Origin: Caprella mutica
Lineage: Eukaryota; Arthropoda; Malacostraca; Amphipoda; Caprellidae
Direction: 5' to 3'
Assembly (NCBI GenBank): GCA_947561585.1
Contig: CANNZV010000431.1
Coordinates: 345,253 to 409,252, forward strand
DNA length: 64,000 nt
Part shown: piece by piece, positions 22,861-35,070 of the stretch
Numbering within the stretch: position 1 is the stretch's first letter
Layout of the letters: every line of letters starts with the position of its first letter
Translations under genes and position numbers: made by a program
Notes under the pieces: model-generated
What the model was told of the DNA's origin: nothing
The model's database searches: none
What the model saw: the letters and a program-made list of their open reading frames with translations, nothing else

Positions 22861-23615
22861 TAGAAGATTTTTTTTTAACAGTGACAACTTAAAACACATA
22901 CATGATATAAGTTTAATTGTATATAATATACTATTAAAGAAATGATTGATAATTAGATATGATATAAAAGAATTAGCTATATATTGGTACCTTTTAGTGT
23001 TACGTTTAATTATTTAAACACAAAAAAGTCAGTGTTATCGGATTGTTCCATATTTTCTGACTCATAATTCAACCATATACAATAATTATTATTTTATATA
23101 TTTATCTCTATTGTAATTATTTTATTCGCTTTCTTACGTTTCCGCACTTAGTCTTGTTAGTGCCCTGTTATTTCAGTTACATATTTTGGATACTCATAAC
23201 TCATTAATTAATGCAAAATATTAAATGAGGTAAATAACTTATAGATACAGGCAATGTCCGTGGACGAATTGTCCGTGGACGAAATGTCCGTGGACGATGT
23301 GTCCGTTGGACGAAATGTCCGTGGACGAATTGTCCGTGGACGAAATGTCCGTGGATGAAATGTCCGTGGACGATGTGTCCGTTGGACGAAATGTCCGTGG
23401 ACGAATTGTCCTTGGACGAAATGTCCGTGGACGATGTGTCCGTTGGACGAAATGTCCGTGGACGAATTGTCCGTGGACGAAATGTCCGTGGATGAAATGT
23501 CCGTGGACGAATTGTCCGTGGATGAAATGTCCTTGGACGATGTGTCCGTTGGACGAAATGTCCGTGGACGAATTGTCCGTGGACGAAATGTCCGTGGACG
23601 AAATGTCCTAGACCC

Positions 23616-24542
23616 ACATTGTATGCATCCATTTGTAATCAAAAACACTTTATATTAATTGAATTTTATATAAATGAGCAACAGGAACTGTAATAGTATT
23701 TACTAGTCAGTGACACTTACCAAAATAAGTTGTTACACAATATAGTGAAAGGATTGAAACTGTCTCTTATATAGTGATCAAACATACTGAGACTCATCGG
23801 AGAAATAAGACCTTCAAATATTTATAATTAAATTGTTTATAATAAAGAACTTATGACATATGTAATAAGCCTCCATGTTATGAAAACAAATTCGATTGAT
23901 GTTTGTGACATATTAATTTTAGCAACTAACATTTAAGCTTATTGAACTGCTACTACCATTCCAATACTCTGACTTTATATTGAATGTTTTTGATTAAGAA
24001 TCATAAATAAAAACATTCCTGATCATTACACTCTAATAATTTAATTGCCTAGCTAATTTTTAATATTTCCAACAACATCACAACAAAGAAAATCATTAGA
24101 AAGAACATGGGAATCTAATCTAACAGTGAAAATCTAAATATATTATAGATTGAAGATTGAAAATACTATAGATTCATAAATTGATATAACATTCATCTTA
24201 TTTTGAGAATAGTTGTTTAAGCTAGTGATTACAAATCACTGCACTCGTATGACAGACATTATAGTACTGTCCGAATGCTTGGCGTTTCAAGATATACTCT
24301 CAAACGACATCAACAAAGAACAGGCCTGGCCGAAAATCAAAGTTAACTAGAACTCAATGACAGAACTCAGTGTCCACAATTTTTTTAAGCTGCACAAATC
24401 TTTGTTTCCATTTTTTATCCAACCATGCATATACTGAAAAAATGCAAATTTTCAAAACAAAACAAAATATTTTTGTAGCTAAATCAAAACATTTATTTTC
24501 GTAAACCAAAAAAAAAAAACACAAATCATTTGTTTATGCATA
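23616..24542. other. AT-rich DNA, nothing recognised
   Basis: No open frame above 60 codons and no clear repeat. Confidence 0.35.
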
Positions 24543-24551
24543 TACACATTG

Positions 24552-25467
24552 GGTATCCGGAAAAAATCCCCCGGAGGAAAAAATCCCCCGGCGGGTAAAG
24601 ATCCCCCGCGGAAATATCTCCCCGGATAAAATACAACAGAAAAGATATTTGTGCCCTATTTCTCAATTGATAGTTATATATCCCTAGTTTTAAATAAGTT
24701 AAATTTTGGATATAATATTATGCGAAATTTTGTTTATGTTCAATACTTGTTTAGTTAAAATCAATTTGTTGCTGGATCGTTTATTTGAGTGGTAATACAA
24801 ATGAATGACATCGTTTGAATATTTCTGTGCCTTATTTGTCTATTGAGAGTTATACATGTATATCGCTAGTTTTAATCATCTACCATCACTCTATAGTTCA
24901 ACATTGAACTAGTTACTTTCTACTGTGTATATATAATATATATTATGTTACGGTGTATGTATGGTTAATTAAATGTCACAATCACCAAATGGATAGTTGA
25001 CTGTAATTTTAATTTTTAGATAGTAAATCTTCTACGTCAAATTTTATAATAGAACAATCATTTCAAGAATTTTGCTTAGAGCAACTTAGTGCTGGTAACA
25101 CTCCTCTGAAGAATCTCAAATATCAAGATTTTTGATTATGCGCAACGTTGTAGAAAAATATGACGAATATAGTTAATCTATAAAGCTATATTAAGGCCAT
25201 AACATACACTTAAAACTTTCAGTTTTGTACAGCCTATTTACAATTTTCAGATTTTGTAACATTAGTTAGCTACAGTCTAAAAACTTTATATTTGTCTATT
25301 GAAACTGTTGCAATTAATTATTCTATTTTTGACTTGAGGATATTCTTTCTTCGTTGATGCTTTCCGGGGGATTTCTTCCGGGGAGATTTCTTCCGGGGAG
25401 ATTTTTTCCTCGGAGGATTTTTTTCCGCCGGGGGATTTTTTCCTCCGGGAGATTTTTTCATAGACCC
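24552..25467. mobile_element. Foldback element FB-B (tcccccgg arms), 916 bp, 9-bp TSD
   Basis: Flanked by perfect 9-bp direct repeats tacacattg at 24543-24551 and 25468-25476. The left arm reads ggtatccggaaaaaatcccc with further ggaaaaaatccccc words to about 24630. The right arm (25361-25467) is its complement, with about five ccggggga-type words, ending cctccgggagattttttc then atagaccc. The left end is terminal type A and the right end type B. The interior is AT-rich without a coding frame, so the element is non-autonomous. The minus frames over the right arm are by-products. Confidence 0.85.
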
Positions 25468-25485
25468 TACACATTGAACATTTAA

Positions 25486-25752
25486 AAGGGTGGTACACAC
25501 GTAGGGTTTTTTAAGTCTTTCCACCAGACTTTTTGCTAAACTCCTCCTACTTTTTCCACGAGAATATAAGAAAAAACTATATAAGTGTTATTTATTTCAG
25601 TTGGTATCCGTGATACCTGCAGGTATCACGGATACCAACTAAAATAAATTATAATTATATCGTTTTTTCTTATATTCTCGTGGAAAAAGTAGGAGGAGTT
25701 TAGCAAAAAGTCTGGTGGAAAGACTTAAAAAACCTACGTGTGTACGGCCCTT
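25486..25752. mobile_element. MITE-2, near-perfect 267-bp foldback
   Basis: Almost the whole element is one inverted repeat. The outer words are gtacacacgtagggtttttt and its complement aaacctacgtgtgtac; inner words include tttgctaaactcctcctac and ccacgagaatataag. At the centre is a perfect 42-bp palindrome (25599-25640) around ctgcag. A second, shorter copy with the same ends is at 61036-61208. It starts 10 bp after the TSD of FB-B. Confidence 0.9.
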
Positions 25753-26650
25753 ATGACCAACCACGATTTCTTCTGGAATAATCCTTATCTTTGGAAAATC
25801 GATTGCCGCCAGATATAATCCCACCGAATTCCAAGTCTTGAAGTGTCTCGTGGGAATCAATTTAGGGAATTGGAATCAGATGCAATCGGCTATGAAATTA
25901 CCTGATTATTTCCATTGTAAATTGAAATCAAGGAGTTTGAATTTAATTACCTCCTTAAAGGGAGCGTCCAGTCAAAAGTATTACAATTATAAATGCTACA
26001 CAAGGAGAGAAAGTTATGGTGGGATCTTAGAAGATTTTGTAGGGTATCCTCTTAATATTCTATACCTTACATTTCTCTTTATGCAGATATCAATTAGTTA
26101 GTTTATTGGTCAATTTAAACTTGACAAGTAGTTTGATAGTTAATTTATACATTTAGAGATGCAGTACTAATAAACAGTTAATTTTGACTGGCAAGTAAAC
26201 TAAATATAATTTTAGTATCTAGCAACTGATTTATTTATTTTGCATTATGGGCGAAAAAGCCAATTTAAGCGATAACACGTTTCAATATAATATATATATT
26301 GTATAATTTAATTTTCTACTTATGATGCACATACTCGTTTTCTCTCCTTTTTCTTCTTTCATGCTATTGAAATGATGCTTCCTCCTCTCTTCCTTCTCAG
26401 AGCCATTAATTCAATTATTGGTTCTCGATATAATGTTTTCTTTGGAGATGTGGCGAAAGAGAAAATCAATTCCGTAATTCAACTTTTTTTGCGACAGTCA
26501 GCGAAATTGAACAAGTGAATACATTATGATGCTAAAAATATGCAGTTATAACCTTCAAAATAATACATAAAGATATGAATAATGTATTACAAATTGTGCA
26601 TTTAATATCTGTGTTATGCTGATCAAATTTATTTTAAAATTTTCCGAATT
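25753..26650. other. AT-rich DNA, no supported gene
   Basis: An 87-codon frame at 25838-26101 has ordinary codon texture but no motif I recognise and no splice context. It is left as unsupported. Confidence 0.35.
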
Positions 26651-26878
26651 AGGGTAAGTGACGAATTATCGGTCAGTATAATAATATAATTTTATCGACA
26701 CGGATCAAAAATATATTTCTTATGGAAACTAATTAAGGAAATTTCCGAGTTATCGGTTCCTTCCACAATTCCATATTTGGATGCCAATTAAAATTAAAAT
26801 TGAAAATAATAATTATTATATGCTTTTTTTTATATGCTCGAATATGTGGAACCATTCGATAGGTTGCAACTCATTTTG
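26651..26878. mobile_element. MITE-1 copy with two left-type ends
   Basis: Left-end words occur twice: gggtaagtgacgaattatcg at 26652 and aatttccgagttatcggttc at about 26739. One right end follows (tgctcgaatatgtggaacca, then ggttgcaactcat). The doubled left end parallels the eightfold amplification at 36703-37098. Confidence 0.6.
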
Positions 26879-27081
26879 CAATATTTGTAATACTAGGATT
26901 ATAAATATTTTATTAATTAAACTCAGTTTCAACTGAACAAGAATAATGAATTAATATCATTTCATTTCAATGATTTATTATCATTCAAATGGAATTTCAA
27001 ACGTCAATTGAATTTCTTTTAAATAAAGAAATATAATTGGTAATTGAATAGTCATGTTAGAATTGTATCACTATATTATAG

Positions 27082-27532
27082 AGTGGCCGGAAAACTGCCA
27101 CCTGGACAATTGCCCTCGTACTAATTTTTATCATGCCTATTAACATAAAAAATGGTGATAAAATAAATGCATATTGTTTTTCCATGATACAATTAATAAA
27201 TAATTTTTAACTTTATAAACTAATTATTTTCCGTATTAATTAAAAAAATGTTACTATTAACCCCGAGTAAGTTCTAAATTCACTTTTCTGTTTTCACCTA
27301 AGGTTAGGTTAGCGGTTCGGTTGAGGGTATGGGAGGGGGGAAGGGAAAGGGGGCGTGCCCTCGGCCTCCTTCTATAGTGACGAAATGTATATTTTACTGA
27401 AAACTATAATTAAGGTGGCAATTGTCCAGTTTTTTTTCGGCAATTGTCAAGTGGCAATTATCCAAGTGGCTCTTGTCAAGGTGTCAATTGTCTGGTGGGG
27501 GCAATTTTCCGGATGGCGATTGTCCTACCACC
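27082..27532. mobile_element. Foldback element FB-C (ggcaattgtcc arms), 451 bp, 9-bp TSD
   Basis: Flanks are atattatag (27073-27081) and atattgtag (27533-27541), a 9-bp duplication with one mismatch. The left end is agtggccggaaaactgccac (type A). The right end, read inwards, is ggtggtaggacaatcgcc (type B). The right arm repeats caattgtcc and caagtggc words at about 27415-27530. The interior includes a G-rich stretch near 27325-27353. No coding frame. Confidence 0.8.
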
Positions 27533-27862
27533 ATATTGTAGTTGTTTAAATTTAAAATGCAATTAAAAATTGTCCAACTATGCTTACATATTCTATGCAT
27601 TTAAAATAAAGTTGGAATATTTACTTTTGAACTATTTTTCGAAAAAAAAAATTGAAAACGTTTGTTCTGTAGTAATTTGATCAAACAAAATAATAATAAT
27701 AGGTAATATTATATTTTATATCAGACTTTATCTCTCTTTTCATTCACAGAAAGAGGATGAACAGAAATGAACCTAGAAATGAACCTTGAGGTATACCATC
27801 AGCAACATTAACGACAATGGAACTTCGAGTACCTGCTAACTAGGTAAAAATATTTCTTTGGG

Positions 27863-28054
27863 CAACATTGCCCCAATATTATTACATCATCGCCCTAATA
27901 TTGTTACAACATTACCCTAATATTGTTACAACATTGCCCTAATATTGTTACAACATTACCCCAATATTGTCACAGCAGCGCCATAATTAATATTGTTACA
28001 ACATTACCCCAATATCATCACAACATTGCTCCAATATTGTTTCAACATTGCACC
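27863..28054 (-). repeat. 22-bp minisatellite, inverted partner of 33255-33545
   Basis: About eight units of the type acattaccccaatattgtta. Read on the minus strand, the unit (acaatattggggtaat) is the same as that of the array at 33255-33545. Confidence 0.9.
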
Positions 28055-28607
28055 ATAAGAAATATCTATATTAAATACTCTATTTCCTAATTCATTGCGT
28101 AGTAATTTCGTAAGTAGTTTTCTCTGTGGAATAACAGTTCGGTCTGAGAGTTCAGGAAGCATTGTTGATTATTTTGATATGAATTTAATATGGAGGCTTG
28201 AGGATGATATTAAAACTTATGAAAAGGGAACATTCTTCCACCCTGGAAGGAGATTAAATCTTCTCAGGTATTTCAAATTTAATTGAAAAGATGGAAGGGT
28301 AGGATTTTCACAATCAAAATAGACATTGTTTATGCTTCGTAAGATTTAGACTTAATATTATATGGAGATTCTTTCCATAATGAATATATTTAATATACTG
28401 ATGACATTACTTAGTAAGAACTTATTACTCTTTAATACTCTAAATCATTTTGTTTCATTTGTTGATGCACTCTATTCTGTATAGAAATAAACCCCCGTGA
28501 ACATCAAGACTGCACATCTCACCAATTTTCACTGAGGAGTCGTAATGTCTTCCCATCATCGATTTGATGTTCGTAAGTGTGATGGAAAGACACCCATCGG
28601 GCAAATG
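28055..28607. other. AT-rich DNA, no supported gene
   Basis: A 63-codon frame at 28095-28286 ends cleanly but has no recognisable motif. Nothing else supported. Confidence 0.35.
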
Positions 28608-29346
28608 ATGTGTGTGATGATGTAAAGATGAATGTGATGATGTAAAGATGAATGTGATGATGTAAAGAGGAATGTGATGATGTAAAGATGAATGTGATGA
28701 TGTAAAGATGTGTGTGATGATGTAAAGATGAATGTGATGATGTAAAGATGAATGTGATGATGTAGAGAAGAATGTGATGATGTAGAGATGAATGTGATGA
28801 TGTAAAGATGAATGTGATGATGGAAAGATGAATGTGATGATGTAAAGATGTGTGTGATGATGGAAAGATGAATGTGATGATGTAGAGATGAATGTGATGA
28901 TGTAAAGATGAATGTGATGATGTAAAGATGAATGTGATGATGTAAAGATGAATGTGATGATGTAAAGATGAATGTGATGATGTAAAGATGAATGTGATGA
29001 TGTAAAGATGAATGTGATGATGTAAAGATGAATGTGATGATGTAAAGATGAATGTGATGATGGAAAGATGAATGTGATGATGGAAAGATGAATGTGATGA
29101 TGTAAAGATGAATGTGATGATGTAGAGAAGAATGTGATGATGTAAAGATGAATGTGATGATGTAAAGATGAATGTGATGATGTAAAGATGAATGTGATGA
29201 TGTAAAGATGAATGTGATGATGTAAAGATGAATGTGATGATGTAAAGATGAATGTGATGATGTAGAGAAGAATGTGATGATGTAAAGATGAATGTGATGA
29301 TGCAAAGATGAATGTGATGATGTAGAGAAGAATGTGATGATGTAAA
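28608..29346. repeat. 20-bp minisatellite, ~37 copies
   Basis: The unit is aatgtgatgatgtaaagatg with sparse variants (gtagagaag, ggaaagatg, tgtgtgatga). The array is highly regular, implying recent homogenisation. The 276-codon minus frame of Ser/His/Ile/Phe is repeat-derived. Confidence 0.97.
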
Positions 29347-29623
29347 TGTATGTATTGATCGTTGTGTGAAAGAACTGAGATTTCAACTTTTGTAACTATT
29401 TGTATTTTATATGATATTTGTTCATTAAATTCTAACTGTGTGACCAGTGCAACTCCTCGATCTATAATGAAGTCATGTGTAATGAACCATCCTGATTTTT
29501 AGAGTTCTGAGAAATAAACTAGCCTGTATAATGAATTTGTATCACAAGAAAGATAATATTTAAAAATTTAAATATTTTTATTAAATTTATTAAATTTCAA
29601 CCTGTAAAGCATATGTTTATACT

Positions 29624-30385
29624 GGTGACCGAACGTTTCGTTACTGGACGTTTCGTACCCGGACGTTTCGTTACCGGACGTTTCGTTACTAGGACGTTTC
29701 GTTACCAGGACGATTCGTTACCAGGACGATTCGTTTCTTTTATATTTTTTTATGAAATGGAAACAATTTTTTATTAGATATGGGTTGCAGACTACAATTT
29801 TATATCAATCCCATACATTATAAATTTATACTACTTTAAAAATAATGTCTACTTTTTGAACATATTTTTTATTCGTTTGGTTATACATTGAATTTAATCA
29901 GATGTTTTAAAATTAATAATCATTACTTAATTTCTTTGATTAGAAAAGCTGGTACTAAAGATAGCATGGATACCAACTGATATATAAGTTAAATAACAAT
30001 ACTCCTATTTTTTTGTCCTCATATGATCGAAAATGTGCTTCTATTATTATAGAAGCACATTTTATTATAGAACCCATAGTTATTTTCGATCATATAAAAT
30101 TTCAACTCTTTATTCTTATTCTTATTTACTATTTTCTATTATGTTCGAAAACTTCCAGTAATTGGTTCACATAGGGGAAAAAAATCAATACATATTTATA
30201 ATTAATAATGTATGGGATTGGTATATTTTTTAGTCCATAACTCATTTCGAATTAAAAAAATCGTTAGTAGCGATTCGGAACGAAAAATCTGGTAACGAAT
30301 CGTCCTAGTAACGAAACGTCCTAGTAACGAAACGTCCTAGTAACGTCCGGGTACTAAACGTCCAGTAACGAAACGTCCTAGCACC
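29624..30385. mobile_element. Foldback element FB-A (ggacgtttcgttac arms), 762 bp, perfect 9-bp TSD
   Basis: Perfect 9-bp duplications gtttatact lie at 29615-29623 and 30386-30394. The left end reads ggtgaccgaacgtttcg (type A); the right end, read inwards, is ggtgctaggacgtttcg (type B). Each arm starts with about six subrepeats of ggacgtttcgttac and continues as an imperfect inverted repeat (ttgaaattttatatcaatccc-like on the left against gtatgggattggtata on the right) for about 200 bp. The centre has a small dyad (gtgcttctattattatagaagcac-type) and MITE-1-like words (atgatcgaaaatgtg). There is no coding capacity. Confidence 0.92.
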
Positions 30386-30469
30386 GTTTATACTATTCTT
30401 TGTATTCTGAAATGTTTAAAAAGAAACTTTTACATCTATAGATTTTAACCTTTTTGTCAACCATTTAAT

Positions 30470-30645
30470 TATTTAAGATTAACCTTGAAGGTCAAGGTCA
30501 CGAAAGTTTAACCCGTACACAGAAGGTGGCCTTATTTTGGGACAGCAATCGGTAGATTTAGATAGAAGTTAAAGTTGAGCAACTGTGTACAGGTTAAAAT
30601 CTATTGAAGCGGTGGCGAAGGTATGCGGCTTACGATTGCCCCTTG
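30470..30645 (+). repeat. R4-related repeat, single unit
   Basis: Contains cttgaaggtcaaggtcacg and ends in gcggtggcgaaggtatgcgg, matching the 3' end of R4 at 22010-22600. It also carries an inverted pair aacccgtacacag and ctgtgtacaggtt. Confidence 0.6.
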
Positions 30646-31106
30646 TAGCTCTAATAAGTAATAAGTTCTACCTGCCTATGTAAGATATATAGATACATTA
30701 ATCTCCTCATACACCAGTTTCAAGTTCCATTATATTACATCTTTGTCTCAATGCAAATGCACTTTAGAGCTGCAAAGAACATGTCTCTTTTCACAGAGAA
30801 TATCTCCCCGCAATTTGCTCTGTGGGAAATATTCTCCTGAATATCTTGAGACTTCTTTTTGAACTTTACATTCCGATTTTTTCAGTAGGTATTTGGAATA
30901 GATTTCAATTGAGCCCAATCTTTACCCACGGGTCTCCTTTAATTCTAGAGCGATCCCACCATAATTTTTCCTTTAAGAAATTATGGCGAAAAAAAATCCA
31001 AAATTCTTTGAATAATTCGCACATTTTGAGAGAACATAAAACACTTGCAAGACATTATATGATTTAATGCTGTATTTATTAATGAATTTTGCGTTACATG
31101 CAGTTT
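30646..31106. other. AT-rich DNA, no supported gene
   Basis: An 81-codon frame at 30822-31067 has no recognised motif. Confidence 0.35.
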
Positions 31107-31115
31107 ATGATGGGC

Positions 31116-31504
31116 GGTGGCCGAAAATTTCGGTCAGGGAAATTTCGGTGTCGGAATTATAAATGGTTTTTCAACATAAATAGCCCTCATTTAGTTTGTT
31201 GTATCTACTAGTTTGTTGTACTGCGCACTTCGTGATTTTTTAATGACCTGGCTGTGGCCCCGATACATGTAACTTATAAGTTATTTATACCTCAGACCGA
31301 AAGTTCTGAGACGAAATTTTCCTCTCAAATCTCATGTTCAATAAATGTCATAACATGTTAAAATTACCAATGTTACGTATCATTTTACAGCTGTTAAAGA
31401 TGTTATTTGTTTTTAATAAATACACTACATATTCTAGTATTCACAATTTCAACTTTTTCAATTACAGTTCTTTAATAAAATCATTATAAGATGTTCCTAG
31501 AGCC
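31116..31504 (+). mobile_element. Foldback element FB-D copy 1 (ccgaaatttcggt arms), 389 bp, perfect 9-bp TSD
   Basis: Perfect 9-bp duplications atgatgggc lie at 31107-31115 and 31505-31513. The left end is ggtggccgaaaatttcggtc (type A); the right end, read inwards, is ggctctaggaacatc (type B). It contains the ~60-bp shared module at 31191-31252 and internal words gaccgaaag and gacgaaatttt. It is homologous through most of its length to the reverse complement of 59968-60430, but its right arm is much reduced. Confidence 0.88.
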
Positions 31505-31513
31505 ATGATGGGC

Positions 31514-31985
31514 ACCGAAGACACCTCAGCTAGCTTTCAGTATCAAATTATTGAAAATAAGGAAAATTTTATTTATCCGCACAGAATAGTAGCATACACT
31601 GTAAACTTCACTGTCATTACCACGAGTTAATCACCCGATGGCGACATCTGGAAACTGCTTCATTTCAATAATGACAAATTAAAAAAAGTTTTATTAACTG
31701 AAGAAAGAAAAATGAGATAGAGTAATTATTCTTATGATTTATATAATGGAAACTTAATTATCTTGTATAAAATCTATCAGCAGGTATTAATTAGCATTGT
31801 GCTACAAGTACTTCATTATTCACACCTCTTATCCTTTATATTAAACACAGAGTAAATCTTCTCAATTGCAGCTTATCATCTGAAGAGTATTCCCAGTCAG
31901 TGATGGATTAGTTATTCCCCTGGTATAAAAGCTTAACAAATGAAACAAAAGTCACTTGGGATCAGCACTCTTCACTTATACTACG
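31514..31985. other. AT-rich DNA, nothing recognised
   Basis: No coding frame above 60 codons and no repeat match seen. Confidence 0.35.
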
Positions 31986-32769
31986 CTATAACCTAGCGCT
32001 TATTACTCTAAAACTACTCAGATCACTTTCACCTAGCGCATTCTACGCTAGAACTGACTCTCATCATTTTTACCTAGCGCATACTACGCTAGAACTGCCT
32101 CAGATCACTCTCACCTAGCGCATACTACGCTAGAACTCTCTCAGATCATTGTCACCTAGCGCATACTACGCTAGAACTGCCTCACTCTCACCTAGCGCAT
32201 ACTACGCTAGAACTGCCTCAGATCATTCTCACCTAGCGCATACTACGCTAGAACTGCCTCAGATCATTCTCACCTAGCGTATACTACGCTAGAACTCTCT
32301 CAGATCATTGTCACCTAGCGCATACTACGCTAGAACTGCCTCATTCTCACCTAGCGCATACTACGCTAGAACTGCCTCAGATCATTCTCACCTAGCGCAT
32401 ACTACGCTAGAACTCTCTCAGATCATTGTCACCTAGCGCATACTACGCTAGAACTGCCTCATTCTCACCTAGCGCATACTACGCTAGAACTGCCTCATTC
32501 TCACCTAGCGCATACTACGCTAGAACTGCCTCAGATCATTCTCACCTAGCGCATACTACTCTAGATCTCTCTCAGATCATTGTCACCTAGCGCATACTAC
32601 GCTACAACTGCCTTATTCTCACCTAGTGCATACTACGCTAGAACTGCCTCAGATCATTCTCACCTAGCGCATACTACGCTAGAACTGCCTCAGATCATTC
32701 TCACCTAGCGCATACTACGCTAGAACTGCCTCAGATCATTCTCACCTAGCGCATACTATGCTAGAACTG
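31986..32769. repeat. Minisatellite of hairpin-forming units (41 and 36 bp, ~20 copies)
   Basis: The unit is acctagcgcatactacgcta followed by gaactgcctcagatcattct. The words ctagcg and cgctag pair across a 7-base loop in nearly every unit. A shorter form lacks gatca. The two forms, and an aactctctcagatcattgtc variant, alternate in an irregular higher-order pattern. Confidence 0.95.
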
Positions 32770-33254
32770 TTTTCAATATCTTCAAAGCTCATTTTTAGGA
32801 GAATGAATAATCTGAAGTCAGTCTCTATAGGTATTTGGCGTGGAAACAGCGACGTCGATATGCCGATATGAAATAGCTAGGCAATCTCGCTGATGGTAGG
32901 TAAGTATAAGTTCAATAGAGTGTGGAGGGGCAGCTGAAAGTTATCTAGATCACAATCTATAATGCTCTGGATGCCTAAGTTAAGAAAAAATGAGAGAATT
33001 CATACTTGGAGTTGTTTATTTATAATAAGATGATCTCAACATATATTTATATGCCTATTATATGTACATTGTAGTTTATAATCTTTGAAAGTACCTACCG
33101 TTTAAATCACAACTTAATAATGAATGTTAAACAGTCTCTTAAACACAATTCATCTCTGCCGAAAATGGTTAAAATGGTCTCATAACATTTTTGAAATGTA
33201 AAATTAATATTCGCACTTTAGTATAATAATTTGTCAGAATATTTGTACATATGT
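32770..33254. other. AT-rich DNA, nothing recognised
   Basis: No repeat or gene seen. Confidence 0.35.
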
Positions 33255-33545
33255 ATTAATTGTTGTTACAATATTGTAACGCGTTATCACAATATTGAGG
33301 TAACGTTGTCACAATTTTGGGATAACGTTGTCACAATATTGGGGTAACGTTGTTACAATATTGGGGTAACGTTGTCAAAATAATGGGTTTATGTTGCCAC
33401 AATATTGGTGTGACGTTGTCACAATATTGAGGCATCGTCGTCACAATATTGGAATAATGTTGTCACAAATCTGATGTAACGTTACCACAATATTGGAGTA
33501 ACGTTGTCACAATATTGGGGTAACCTTGTCAAAATATTTGGGTAA
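33255..33545 (+). repeat. 22-bp minisatellite, inverted partner of 27863-28054
   Basis: About 12-13 units of the type acaatattggggtaacgttg, diverged from one another by a few substitutions. Confidence 0.9.
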
Positions 33546-34920
33546 TCCATTAATACGTGACATTCATTTTAAGCTCAAATGGAGTGAATGCATATTCACA
33601 CCGCAGAGTTACCTAAATTCACCACATTTCCCCCTCTAAGTTCTTTTCGAAAACTCGGTATACGCAGGAAATTGGCAATCTCCAGCAGCTTGAAAAACGT
33701 TACCTGCGATGGCGGGTCCAATGAGGGCTTGATATACTAGATAGAACAGGACGATATGGTCAGATTGAAATATATATTCCATTGTCTACTGAATTGGATT
33801 TTGAGCCGATACCCAGAAAGAAAGTTAGGGTGGAGATGAATATGAAACTGGAGTCCACTTTATGTCTGGTGTCCCTCCCATAACTTTTTCTTTGATACAT
33901 CTGATATCTTTACCTTCTTTATCTAAACTAGACCAAATTAACTTATATTATTCTACGTAGAAATAACACACATTTGTCTGCTTTCGTTTATAATGCCACT
34001 ATATTGGTACAAAGTTCTCTCTTGATGATTGAATGGCTGGTTTCCTTTCTTTTGTTAGCAGACTCTCTTTTCAGAATTAGTTATCTCTCGCTGATGAGCA
34101 AAAGAGATGAGAGTTTCGGTTTCTGTCACAACAAAAGATCACGTCAAAGAATACTGAATGGAAAGATATTTCAAAAGTATTATTTTCTTCCAGAGTTCGA
34201 ATCCTGTCCCAGAGTTTTATCATGGAACAACATTTCATCATTAAGCTCCAATTTTAACATTTGTGAAAAAAAGGTTTAACAATGCCCGGTTTGGTCTCGA
34301 GCAATCACGTGAAGTTGGTGAATTTGAGCGATGAAATTGATTTGAGTTTCATGTACGGTACCTATTAATTAAATCACACCAATTGTTTAAAAATGAACTT
34401 ATTGTATAAATGTTCCATTGAATGTAGAAAATATCCGTCAGAAGTCGGGTGGTCGTATAACAGAAGAAGTCATAACTCTTGCACTTCAGACCCTAAAACC
34501 TGTAGTTTCAAGGTCCAAAAAGACGAAATTAAAACGAAAAACATCCTAAAAATGGAGACAACTACAGTCGAGTATTTTGTTTGATCTTCTGAAAATACTC
34601 TACGAAATGTCAGAGAATTCTTTGAGAGGTAATGACATTTTGAATTGAGTTCTATTTGTGAAAAATAGAATTATGAGAATAGTGACTAAAGCAAAGTATA
34701 TGTGATAGAGTACAGTGTGTATTAACTTAAGTGACAATTACTTAAAATTGACCATATAATTTTGATGTTAACATGAATAATATACATGCTAGTCATATTT
34801 CATGAAGGGCTCGAATGCAATTCTATATAAGATCATTTACTTAAATGATTATTTTCTACTCTATCAAAGTATATGCATTTTAAAAATTAATATGATTATT
34901 CATGAATTGTCTCCACTTTC
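33546..34920. other. AT-rich DNA, no supported gene
   Basis: Frames of 101 codons (33974-34279) and 63 codons (34393-34584) show no motif, splice context or repeat membership that would support either. They remain possible but unsupported. Confidence 0.35.
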
Positions 34921-35070
34921 TAAATTCACCTATCGGACGTTTCCTCTTCTTCGATCATTCAAGAATGGAGAAAGATAAAATATACAATAATAATTTTTGT
35001 TTAACTTTTACTTTATAATTTTTTCTTCAATGATCGCAGATGTGGAACCGTCCAATAATTCGGAACTTCT
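34921..35070. mobile_element. MITE-1 copy, diverged
   Basis: Left end acctatcggacgtttcctct then cttcgatcattc; right end tcaatgatcgcagatgtgga then accgtccaataattcggaac. The 73-codon frame starting at 35040 begins in this right end and is therefore not supported as a gene. Confidence 0.7.

Larger units (their letters stand above)
21821..23615. mobile_element. Foldback-type element, gtccgtggacgaa arms, left end truncated
   Basis: A short left arm (21821-21872; gtccacggccatttcgtcca) is the reverse complement of a long right arm (23255-23609) of about 22 subrepeats alternating gtccgtggacgaaat, gtccgtggacgaatt and gtccgtggacgatgt. The right end, read inwards, is gggtctaggacatttcg, which matches terminal type B of the other foldback elements. 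No left terminus or TSD could be found. The interior contains unrelated repeats (R4, R3), so it may be a composite. Frames over the right arm are repeat-derived. Confidence 0.65.

Noticed and set aside
23204..23658. Frames on both strands over the gtccgtggacgaa tract
   Set aside because: The subrepeat arm of a foldback element is open in several frames on both strands; no independent coding evidence.
28556..29386. 276-codon minus-strand frame rich in Ser/His/Ile
   Set aside because: Entirely the 20-bp minisatellite; no non-repeat coding sequence is attached.
34190..34215. gagttcgaatcctgtcc as a tRNA B box
   Set aside because: No A box, acceptor stem or cloverleaf could be placed at the right distance.
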